A stretch of DNA of 64,000 nt, taken from NCBI GenBank assembly GCA_037962975.1, contig CM075674.1:85638501-85702500 (forward strand), read 5' to 3'. Shown here piece after piece: positions 48,562-60,000 of the stretch (positions are counted from its first letter, which is position 1; each line of letters starts with the position of its first letter). Under the pieces are notes generated by a model that saw only the letters and a list, made by a program, of their open reading frames with translations, ran no database searches and was not told the origin of the DNA. The position numbers were made by a program, and so were the translations under genes. The DNA comes from Clitoria ternatea (taxonomy: Eukaryota > Streptophyta > Magnoliopsida > Fabales > Fabaceae).

Positions 48562-49685
48562 TATTAAATGTTGAAAGTCAGTGATGTTATATGATGTGAT
48601 TGTGATGATGTATTTATAGTTATTGAAATAATCGAGAGTATGACATTGATGACGGTTTACTGTGATATATGTGAGTTACCCCTTTGATTCAGAATATGTA
48701 GATTATTAGGCAAAATATGGTTTGTTGTAATATGGTATATATGAGCTTATAGTGGACCTGGTGAGTTATGTAATAATGATAATAAACTGTTGAAATTGTC
48801 ACTTTTTTAGTTATGTTTACCACTCTAGATTAATTATGACATTCCAAACACTCACCCTTGTTGTGGTTTCTTTTCTTTTAGTAACTAGTGACTGGGAATG
48901 TGCAGATGCCCTAGAGGAAAGCACCAAGTAAGGAGTCGATGCTAAGAAAGTTATGGAAATATGATTTATGTAATAGTTTAGTAGGTTGGTTTAAATATTG
49001 ATATATGTATGTGGATTGCTTGATGATTAGACTACTAGTTCCATTAGATTATGGAAACTAAGTGTGGTGTGATGATGTGTGTTTAATGCTTGCATGTGTG
49101 ATGGATTAATGATAATGAAATAGTATTTATGTTGTGAGATTGTGGTTTGGATAATATTAGCCATGTGTGTATAGTGTTATAATATTATGTGTGGTTATAG
49201 CACGAGGCCATTTGATTAGTGAATTTGAAATGGGCAAGTATTGTATCATGTGTATGGGTTATATGAATGTGAATGTGGATGAATGTGAGAAATGATGATT
49301 GAAAAATGACATTATGCATATTAATGGAAATAAGTGGAATTATGTGGAAATTAGGAACTGAAGGGGTGATTTTTGTGATCTGATGGGTTTTAGGACCACT
49401 TAAGGGACCAATAGGTGCCTACCTCATTTGTAACTTGTGCATATAGGCCTCACCAAGTTTGACATTTGAAAAGTTTTATGCACTCATTTGCATTACTTTT
49501 GGTTTAAATGTATTTTTCCGCATATATGATGAAATTTTGGCGAACAGGCTATGCCAATAATTCTAGAATGGCAAAAACATGTGGCTCGTAAAGTTTCGTG
49601 ACAATCGGAGTTAAACGGACAATTTGGGTAGGTCAGAAGTTGGCAAAAATACAAAATTCTGTAAAATTGTTGTTGCTGTTGTATT

Positions 49686-49769
49686 GGTAATCAATTACCA
49701 TTTTCGTCAGTTTGCTTATTTTATCTTTTGTGCATGTAATCGATTATAAGAATCATGTAATCGATTACA
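49686..49769. repeat. Three GTAATCGATTAC-type palindromes
   Basis: GGTAATCAATTACC (49,686-49,699), TGTAATCGATTATA (49,735-49,748) and TGTAATCGATTACA (49,756-49,769). The motif is very common in legume repeats as far as I recall. They lie near the 3' end of the long LTR. Confidence 0.85.
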
Positions 49770-49989
49770 ACACTGTCAGGATGGGTCAAAACTCAATTTT
49801 TATGAAACTAAAATGCTTTTAAGGGTCATTTATGCTAGGAATGATTAATACTTGACATAATTAAAGTTTAAAATATAGTTCTACCTGTGGAATTAAAATT
49901 GTTATATCTAAAAACACAAAATGTTTTCAATAAATTTGATGAAAATAAAATTAAAAACAAACATAAATTAGGGAGGGCATCACAAAGAT

Positions 49990-52900
49990 GAGTATTAAAG
50001 GTTTAGAATTGTAGCCTCATAAGTATAATTTTTAATTAGTTAACAAATCATTGAGTTATGAGTATTTATCTAGAATAAAATAAAATGGTGTTATTTCAAA
50101 AAACAAAAAAGCTGAAAAAAGTGAAATTTTTAAAAATGATATCGTTTTAGTCCTTTTGGAACGAGAGAAAAAATTTGTGCATGACCCGGCTAGTTAACTC
50201 TCACTTTGCTCAGGAACCTGATCTAATGTTTACAACACTAATTAAAAGTTCCATGAATCAAAATAAATTTATAACCATAATCAAGACTTTCCCCCTAGGT
50301 AACTATGTTTAATGAAGAATAAATTTAACTAATCATTTTTTTGGCAACTACGCTTTTTTTTGACCTGGGGGAGACAAAGTTCGAACCCTACTAATGTTCT
50401 TAATCACTTGAGTTTTTTTTTTGGATACTTAACCACTTGAATTAAAGGAGATCAACCACACTCTCTTATTTATTTTGGTGAAGACCACACTCTTTTTTTG
50501 GTGAAGACCACACTCTCTTTTTTTTTTTTTGGTCGAGACCACACTCTCTTATGATTAGCATGCTTCGTACCTGGGATCTGGGCCTGGTTGCATAGGACCA
50601 GCCCACTATGCGGTCCAAATAGATTTGTCACACGTTTTTAACATTTATAAAGTACGTTACTTAGTGGGTCACAAATGGTTTGGGCCCTTATTCCTTTTGT
50701 TTTACAAATAAATAAGAAAAGTTAACATTACCAAAAACACATAGGAAAGTTAACTGTTGTGGTCCTCATCGAGGTCATAGAAACGATGGACCAAAAAACA
50801 TAGCAGAAAACGATAAAAAGATATATAGGAACCACCAAACTGTGGACCCCAAAAAAAACTACCAAACTGGAAAAAGTGAATAACTAGAGCCCTACAAGAA
50901 TGTTATTTTGAATCATCAACTTTTTCGACCAAAAAAAAAAATCATCAACTTCTGTCCTGTTATGTAGAGCAGTTATTATAAAAGATAAATATCCATTTCC
51001 AATATTTTTAGAATCGGACTAGTTATTAAACCGGTAAAGACATCGATTCAAGGTTTAAGAGTCATTGGTTGAACTGGTTGTTGAATCGGTAATAATAAAT
51101 TATTATTATTAATTTATATATTAAATAAACATCAGTTAGATCAAAATAATATACTATTTATAAAATAAATTCAATAAATGTATTAGAATTAAGATATTAT
51201 ACACATCCTACTATAACATGTTTAAAAAGGTCTAAAAACAAACTAGTCTAAACCAAGTAAAATAAAAAAGGATGTTAATTTTATTTGGTGTATATATTCT
51301 ATTAATGTGATTTAAAAAAAAAAACACTCTAAAACAATTCTAAAATATATAAAAAATTATATTGCAAACCAATTTTTTGACCGGTACGGTCCGCTTCTAA
51401 CTATTTCTGTGGTTGTAATATGATACACCGTTCGTGCCTGAAAGAATATTCCTATAAATAACAAGATTTGTTTTATTAAGATTTAGTGTATATATGTTTA
51501 GCAAAATATATAAAAAAAGCTGGCTGATAACTGAAAAAGAAGTTAATTACATTAAAAGTATTTATTAAAAATAAGTTACAATAGGATGTCTTTAACTATT
51601 TCAGGATAGTTTATATTTATTTTATTTACACACAATTTATAATTTTGTATGAGATATTTTAATTAATTTTTTAAAATTAATAAAAATGTCTCATTTTTTC
51701 ATTATAATTTTAAATAATCAGCAATAAAATCTATCTATTAAAAATATAACATCATACATCTACTAGTAAAAACAAAACGTTATAGATTTAACTTTTTAAA
51801 AGAAGTAGGCTTTATTTTTTAAAATAAAATAAAAATAATAAAGGGGAAAGAGAGAAGAAAAGAAATACAAATTAAATATATTTTACTTTTTTAAATATTT
51901 ACTTTTAAAATAAAATTAAGATTTCCCTTTTAAAATAATATCATATTAAAAATTATTAAAATTACAAAGGAGAAATAAAGAAAAATATAAATATCCAAAT
52001 TAGGTTACTAGTGATGTAAGTGGGTAGCTAAGATAATAATGATTATATATCATTAATAATCCACCAAAAATCACATATAATATCACGAGAAAGGAAAAAC
52101 ACTAGATCCACATATCACATAAAATAACAAAACAAGATTAGAACACGTCACCTTTGATGTTTGATGAGAATGATTAAAAAAATTAAGAAAATATATAAAT
52201 ATAATATGTATTTGGTGACAAATAATCGTAAAAGTAAACTCACCAACACTAAAAAAAAAAAAGTTTATTAGTGTAATTCTGAACACCATCTTATGGTCTG
52301 TTTGTTTAAAAGTTGCTAATTTACAAACAGGATTTTTAAGTAGGAAAAATAAATCCTAAATCAAACGGAGTTTTATCTATTTCAAACAACGTGAAAGATT
52401 AATATTAACTTTTAGACTTCTTTTTTTTTCTCGAAACCTCCTTTCACAGAGATAAGTTATTGGGGTGTTTCTTTTTTTGTTAAAGTTATTGGGGCGTTTT
52501 CAAAACCGCACTAACAAAGTTGGGCCAATCTTGGTGCTTGAAGACAGTGTGGAGCCATGTGCCTTTTTTGGTACAGTGACACATGCAAATACAATAAAAT
52601 TTTCCCATGCATATTTTGAGTGTTTCTTAGTGTGTGTTCTAGAAAGTACATTATAGGAACCATTTTGTTATGTATATATTTTTAACAATCTCGATCTAAA
52701 CACACCATATAATGTATCCAAGTGTAGAGTGCATTTTTTCTTCCTTTTGAATGAAAAGTACTAATAACCTCAAAATTAATTGCGATATTTATAGTGTGTT
52801 TTTCCTTTCTTACCAAGTTCTTTTTCCATTCACGTTCAGAATTTAATTATTTGAATATCCATCAATATGATCAACTATATTATTATATGTAAGATTTTGT

Positions 52901-54030
52901 TTCTTTCCATGCATTTTCCCACCCATGTTACAAAATAAATAAATAATAACCAAAATATTTATGACGGAGAGAATTAATTATAAGTTACCCTAGAAGTACA
53001 ATTCACTTTCAATCATCTGACAATTTTATATTGAACAATGTGAAATCTTGAGAAAAACAATGTGAATTCACTTCAATTATAAAGTATCCCCTAGTTAATT
53101 TTCAAACATCTCATAGAAAAACACATCATATATTTTCACTCTATAGAGTACTAAATATATTTCTTTTGAATGGGTAAAAATTATCAATAAATTTTTATCA
53201 ATAAAAGAGGAGTCTGAACTCATCAGCTTCTTTTTTATTGACAATTCTTTTATATATATGAATGAATAGAAGAAACAAATAAGCAAGCAACTTCCCCCAC
53301 TTCATTTACTGTGAGGCCAAAAGCTGATTAACGTTCATACTGTGCAGCCACTTCTATAGTCAAAAAGCATGTGAATACAATACACCTTATTAACTTCCGA
53401 TAATGAAATAGAACTTGAAAATTTATGAGTGAGTTATGTGCTTCTATTTGGGTTTGATGTCTACTGAATAGAGTAGAGAAGTTTTAATTATGTTTAAAGC
53501 CCAAGTAGAATTGCCAACAAATAAGGGCATAATTTTCTTGTACTTTCCAAGTGTTCCTCCACCTTTAACTGGTCTAAGGCAAGCTCTTGAGAAGGATAAG
53601 TTCCTTTGTTGAGACCAAAAATAGATAAAATACACTAATTCAATCAAAACTTTGACTCAATATGAAAATTTAGTCTAATGATGACTCACCTTAGCATACC
53701 TTATCTAAATAAATGTTTAATCTCATAATATTTGTTATATCTTATCATAGATTCACAATAGACTTAAGAGATGTAGATATTGTGAAAATATGATCTATCT
53801 AATACAATCTAAATATTTATTTATCAAGAATTAGGACATGGTTGTTTCACTTATCTATTGTACTTTATGTATACTATATAAAGATTCAAGAGAAATGAAT
53901 GAATTCAGAAATTTGATTAGTATTCTTTAAGACATAAACACTTTAGAAGGTTGCTAGAACTTTTTTCTGAATATCATGATTCCATTAAATTGTGTTAGCT
54001 ATGATACAATATTCACCTTGACAATATAAA
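49990..54030. other. Gene-free stretch
   Basis: No protein domain recognised on either strand. It contains a short tandem repeat (50,446-50,555) and MITE-like ends without clear partners, for example GGTCTGTTTGTTTAAAAG at about 52,295 and an ACCGGT-rich pair near 51,013 and 51,379. Confidence 0.5.
50446..50555. repeat. Short tandem repeat, GGT(G/C)(A/G)AGACCACACTCT units
   Basis: ACCACACTCT(C) recurs at 50,455, 50,486, 50,507 and 50,539 separated by T-runs, giving four imperfect units of 20-35 bases. Confidence 0.8.
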
Positions 54031-54031
54031 T

Positions 54032-54264
54032 AAGGATGACAAAATAAACCTGCCCTGCAAAAATAAATGAGTTGGAAAATATGGTCTACCCCAACTCATC
54101 AACATTAAATTCTTTAAAAAATAGTTTTTAAAAAGGGGGACTGACCCGCCTTTGGCCTGAGAGGACTGGTGGGCCGGACTTTGGTGGACAACGAGTTAAG
54201 ATTTTTTGTCCACGCTATCATTTTTCATGGGCTTTACAGGCATGACCCATCTTGTCATCCCTAA
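54032..54264. mobile_element. MITE with AGGATGACAA...TTGTCATCCCT ends
   Basis: AAGGATGACAAAATAAACC at 54,032 is inverted at the right end as ATGACCCATCTTGTCATCCCTA. The interior is GC-richer with GACCCGCC and GGGCTTTACAGGCATGACCC. About 233 bases with no coding potential. The TSD is unclear in the AT-rich flanks. Confidence 0.65.
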
Positions 54265-56770
54265 ATAAAAATATGTAAAATTATCAATGCAAATGGATAA
54301 TTTAGATAAACTATTGTACTATTGGATGTTTTAATCATGTAAAAACAATTAAAATCAAACACATATATATTCCTTGACAAAGCATTCAAAAGAAACATGA
54401 GTAAAATTTCATATTAGTCAAGACAATGGTTTCAATTTAACTAAAAAACTGGGACTGTTTGATCTAGAATAACCTCAAAATCAGTTAATCACATAATCGA
54501 TAAAAATTAGCTAAAATCAGTCAAGAAGCGACCAAACTGGATGAAAATAAGTGGTTTATTAATCTGATTGGTCTACATCAAATTCTTTAAAAATTTTAAA
54601 ATGTTTAAAGTAGGACTTAAAATCTAGTCAAATAAATATAAATCAATACTTTCATTGATATGTATCAAAATCATTAATTATACTGATTCAATTATGATTG
54701 AACCAATAGACCATAAATTATAATTTTTACCAATTCAATAACTAGTTTAGTTTCACAAAACATTAGTATTTCACAAGGTGTGATAGTATTCCTTTAAAAT
54801 GACAACATATGTATATATACATACACACGCACTCATAATTTTCTTCCTATAGAGTGTCCTGGACAGGTCAAATTTGGGGGACTAAAGCACAATGTAGACT
54901 ACGTCTTACGCAACGCATTGTCTTTAAAAAGCATAAGCTTGGTCTTTCTCTTTACTTTTCCCCAGAAAAAGACTTATAGATATATTAAGACTTGGTTGAG
55001 TATAAATTAAATTTCTCTTGACCCTAAGTGTATACGAGAGTAACCCATACCAGTCATACCTTTTTGACAGTGACAAGTATAGTGGGAATATAACTAACCA
55101 TAGCAAGTGTCACTTTAGGGAAGCTATACATATATCAAATGCAATAGTACTAATCCCTTCTCCCAAATTCAAGGGGTTCACACAAAATGAACTTCCTTGG
55201 ATATGGCTGCTAATTAATTCACAGCATAGCCATTGCAGGTCAAGTTTTAATTGCTAACTAGTTCAATTCGTCAATTCTTTAAGTTTCTGCTATGCTTACA
55301 AGTTTGACGTTGGGAGTTGAAGTTGCCGTACTAAGGGGGAAACACTACAAATTCAAGATTCAATTCCAAAAAATGGTTACTTTTTACGCGGTTCGACACA
55401 ATCAAAATTCTGTTGATTCGTAGGATCAAAAACTTCTCATAGTTAACGGAGGTTTCTCCGTTGCAGCAGGCCTCCCAAACGTCTCCTATATTATGTAAGC
55501 AACCTTACAATCTAGTTAGGGTGTTAAAATGAAAAATTTTCAAAATTTTAAATATTAATTGATTCTATTAGTTAGTAGTGTTAAAAGATTCATCCCAAAA
55601 CTAATTGATAATTAAATATTTAAATCATGTGAAATATTATGAAATAGACAATGTAATATTTTCAATACACTCCCCCAATTAAGTCTGCCAAACTAGATAA
55701 AAAGTAATTTTTAACCATAGCAAAACAGTAATTTTCGGCCCATAATAACAAAAAATGTTAAAAGTTCTATTCTAAAATCAATTAGCAATAGTTTGAATAA
55801 CCTAACAAATACTTAAAGCATATGAAATATTATAATAATATGAAATTTCGAACACGAAGAAATTTCTAATTTTATACACTTAGTTTTGCTTTTGTTGTTG
55901 TCACGAATTTGTGTTTAGGTGGGAAGGGAACTTTATTTAATAATCATTAACGGGAAGAATGTATATATTTAATGAGAATATTCAAGTTCAAGATGAGGCT
56001 TGGTTCACTGCTTTTGAAAAGTTTGAAGACAGAACATGCTAATACCAGGTCGTATGTGTCTTGTCTTTGAATGCTATCAAGCAAAAGTTATATACGTAAT
56101 TCAAGAGTTATTTATTTATAATGCAAGTCATTTGCAATGACTGAAAAAATAGTAAGAAAATCAAAACCAGAGACATAAACCTGCCATTTTGAAGATAAGA
56201 CTAAACTTGCTAAGTTTTCTTGCATCTGAAGTTTTTTCTTTAATATCTGAAGAGTATATAATTATATCTTAAGTAAAAAAAGAATCAATAAATAATAACA
56301 ATAATATATTAGATTTGATTTATTAAAAGTTAAGAATGTTTAACATTAAAAAATTAATTCATTATGATTATTTAAGGTTAATTCAAATTAAAGCATTTCA
56401 TAAATATATCCTGCTAATTACTTAATTAAATCAACTATTTATAGCTAAACAGATTCTTAATAGTAATTTTCTTTCATAAATAAAAAATTTAAATGAATTG
56501 GATTCCATAGATTCATCCAGTTTAGAGTACATTTCACTGCTAAATGAGTTTATAGTAATTTTTCATATTATGAACTTAATTTCTACTTTCAAAGAAAGAA
56601 TTTCTAACGTGATTCTTATATGTAAGTTCTTTAAGAAGCCACGTAATTTTTTTAAGATATTATATGACAATCATATTACTTTAAAAACTAATAATCATAA
56701 TTATCTATTTATAATTGTATAGTCTATATTTGTTACTTTTTCTTTCACCTAATCTATTCTCACATGATTT

Positions 56771-56812
<42 letters not shown>

Positions 56813-57681
56813 CAAAAGTGTGGGATGTTGTTAATATTAATTGTGAATAAAAAAATCAATATAAGAATGAATTCTTAGGATAGAAAACTGCAGTTGAGAT
56901 TTCTTCAGTTTCATGAATTAGTGAGTCGTCGTTCAGTCAATTGTTGACGGTTCAGTATACATCTAGATGGACTGAATTGTCAGCTTAGTTTTCATTTTTC
57001 AATCAGAACTTAAAGAATTGTAGAATCTCTATGGATGACACTGAGAAAGTTCTGAAGTGGCACTTCCAATATATCTTTTGAAAAGTATAGAGGCTGCGTT
57101 TTGGTTAAAGGTTTGTGTAATTTAATTAAGTGGTTGTGAAAATGAGGGTGTTAAAAACACTAATTTGTGTTTAGATAATTTTTTGTAAATGTCAATTAGA
57201 AAGTAATAGTTGTATTTGATTGAAAAACATGTTGGTAAACTTGATTTAGAAGAATTAAATTTGGGTAGAAAATTATCAAAAAGGTATTAGCTAAAAAAAT
57301 GATAAACTACTATATTTACTGTAAATGTTATTTAAATCCTATATTAAAAAATTATTTTAAAAATTATATCAACAATAAATATTTATTGATAATAATTATT
57401 AATAAATAAATATTAAAATACTCTATTAAAAATATTATAGAAAGAGTTAAATTAATATTTTATAATGATATAATAAGAATATTATCAATAATATATTTTT
57501 TAAATATATATATATATTAATTATTATAATAATATATATTTAAATAATATTTAATATTATTAAAATATATTATTAAATGTATTGAATTTAATAATATTAA
57601 AATATTACTTTATAATACACTTGAATATTAAATATTACAAATACCTGTAATAGGTGAATAAAGTATAAAGTTAATATATTG
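54265..57681. other. Gene-free AT-rich stretch with AT microsatellite
   Basis: An (AT)n tract lies at 56,774-56,810. No domain-bearing frame, RNA gene or transposon end was recognised in the remainder. Confidence 0.5.
56774..56810. repeat. (AT)n microsatellite
   Basis: About 18 AT units. Confidence 0.95.
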
Positions 57682-58556
57682 CTAATTGTCGCGACCCAGA
57701 TCATAGCGGAAGACCGAGTGTAAAAAGAAAATTAAAAAGTCTCAAAATCCTTTCGAAAGACAGAATCGCTATCAATATTTATTTAAAATTAAAATATCAA
57801 GAAAACTCTCGTTAAGACACTAGTCAAAAAAATGAGATTGTAAATTCGTGAGCCAAATTACTTATGGAAAAGGTATTGGCACCTCTGTAACATCCCGGAT
57901 GTTTTAGTGAAAATTTTGATGAGTGAAAACATTAATAAATGTTTAGAGATTCCTTGAGTATTTTTTTGAATTATTATTAAAATAAAGGCAATTATGAATG
58001 ATTAACTATTGTGGAAATAAATAAAATTTATTTGATTGATTAATTATAAAAGGGGGTTAAATGAGGAGTGATTAGAGGGAGGTAAAGGTTTAATTAAAAT
58101 TTCCAAAGAAAATATAGAAAAGATGGGGAAAAGGCTGTTTTGCCCCTGGGCTTTAAATAATAAAACCCATCTCATTCCTCATTCATTCTTCGCGCGAGCC
58201 TTCTTCTGTTTCTTCTTCCTCCTGCTTCTATTTCTTCTTCTTCTTCTCCTTCCTCACGCTGCCGAGCTGCATGCTCTAAGGGGAGGTCTGTTCCGTGTCA
58301 GAACTTCGTGGGAACCCTATTTCCGTGACCATGGTTTCAAGGTAGCAGGACGAACATGGAGGAGTGATTGACGAAGCTGGTGCTGGATCCGGAGGTGGAA
58401 CAGTGAACCCAGCGTATAGAGGACGAATCGGTACCAAGAACAGATCGTTGAAGCTTGGAACCAAGGTAAGGGGGGTGTCCGGGTTATAATTAATTAGAAC
58501 AGGACATACTGTCCGAGTCGTTGGAATGATTGTGAACCGGGTAAGAGATGTTACTG

Positions 58557-58750
58557 GATGAGTTGTATGTGAATGTATATGAATGCATGTATGTGAATGG
58601 GCACCGATCGGTTTAGGATCGGGTATGTGTATGACTTAAGAGATATTTGATGCTGTGATAATAGAGATGATGCTGGATGAGTTGTATGTGAATGTATATG
58701 AATGCATGTATGTGAATGGGCACCGATCGATTTAGGATCGTGTGTGTGTG
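58557..58750 (+). repeat. Tandem duplication of about 118 bp
   Basis: GGATGAGTTGTATGTGAATGTATATGAATGCATG... GGGCACCGATCG(G/A)TTTAGGATCG occurs at 58,557-58,621 and 58,675-58,739 with almost no differences. Confidence 0.9.
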
Positions 58751-58931
58751 GCTTAAGCCGATTGAATTTGAAATATTTGATGTTGTGATAATCGGTGTAT
58801 GGTGGCAATGTGATGAATGGGCTTGACAAGTCGGTCACCCTGTATTGTGAGCACATGCCAGTTTCTGGTAGTTGCATTTGCTGTTTGTTGATTACATGTA
58901 ATGATAGTGAGATATGATATGTGATTATGTC

Positions 58932-59134
58932 GTATGGGACGGCCGACGATATGTATTACCCTGTTTTTGGCTTTTGTGGTCAAGTCGGACTCAGTTAAGC
59001 TACCCAGAGGTCTATGAACCAGTGGTTGAGGGGGGGAGCCAAGTCGGGCTTGGTGAACTAAGTCGGGTTCACGGGATGTCAAATCGGACTCTCAGCTGAA
59101 GACCGATCCTTTAGTATCCGGATACTAGGCGTCA
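58932..59134 (+). other. Conserved AAGTCGG block of long LTR (copy E)
   Basis: Counterpart of 48,354-48,561. AAGTCGG occurs at 58,982, 59,041 and 59,061, with AAATCGG at 59,081, and the inverted GTATCCGGATAC is intact here (59,115-59,126). Confidence 0.8.
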
Positions 59135-59199
59135 ATTCTATATGAGAGTCAGTTGTGATAATTGATGAATTTAGTATTGTGATGAGTATGTAATTAATT

Positions 59200-60000
59200 A
59201 CATTTTCTAAGTGCAATTTACTATAATTACCGAGTGTGAGTTAATTGCTATGTTTGCCAAGTGAAATTGATATATTTGCTGAGTGAGTTGATATATTTTT
59301 CGAGTGCAAATTGATATATTTGTTGATTATGAGTTGCTATACTTGCCGAGTGAAATTGATATATTTGTTGAGTGAGTTGATATATTTTTCGAGTGCAAAT
59401 TGATATATTTGCTGATTATGAGTTGCTATACTTACCGAGTGAAATTGATATATTTGTTGAGTGAGTTGATATATTTTTCGAGTGCAAATTGATATATTTG
59501 CTGATTATGAGTTGCTATATCTGCCGAGTGAAATTGATATATTTGTTGAGTGAGTTGATATATTTTTCGAGTGCAAATTGATATATTTGCTGATTATGAG
59601 TTGCTATATTTGCCGAGTGAAATTCATATATTTGTTGAGTGAGTTGATATATTTTTCGAGTGCAAATTGATATATTTGTTGATTATGAGTTGTTATATTT
59701 ACCGAGTGAAATTGATATATTTGCTGAGTGAGTTGATATATTTGTCGAGTGTAAATTAATATATTTGCTGATTATGAGTTGCTATATTTGCCGAGCGAAA
59801 TTGGAAATATTTGCTGAGTATGATTTAATATATTTGCCGAGTTCAATTGGAAATATTTGCTGAGTATGATTTAATATACTTGCCGAGTTCAATTGGAAAT
59901 ATTTGCTGAGTATGATTTAATATACTTGCCGAGTTCAATTGGAAATATTTGCTGAGTAAGATTTGATATAATTACTGAGTGAGATTTGCTATATTTGCTG
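59200..60000 (+). repeat. Hierarchical 22/45/89-bp satellite
   Basis: GAGTTGATATATTT(T/G)TCGAGTG begins at 59,285, 59,374, 59,463, 59,552, 59,641 and 59,730, exactly 89 bases apart each time. Within each 89-base unit, four variants of a ~22-base core (xCGAGTG/CTGATTATG + AATTGATATATTTG) are visible. From 59,803 a 46-base unit (GGAAATATTTGCTGAGTATG) repeats at 59,849, 59,895 and 59,941. Later units degrade towards 60,230. Confidence 0.95.

Larger units (their letters stand above)
47036..49984 (+). mobile_element. Long LTR (TGTAACATCC family), copy D
   Basis: Starts TGCAACATCCTGG and ends GGGCATCACA, with flanks GAGAT (47,031-47,035) and AAGAT (49,985-49,989), a 4 of 5 match to a duplication. 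It is collinear with the LTR at 57,886-61,229: CTT-rich leader (47,350-47,400), GGTAAGAGGGTGTTCGGGTC (47,910), a conserved block with iterated AAGTCGG (48,354-48,561), and a second block around AACACTCACCCTTG (48,822-48,900). It lacks the CCGAGTG satellite. Most likely a solo LTR about 2.9 kb long. No protein-coding region recognised. Confidence 0.65.
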
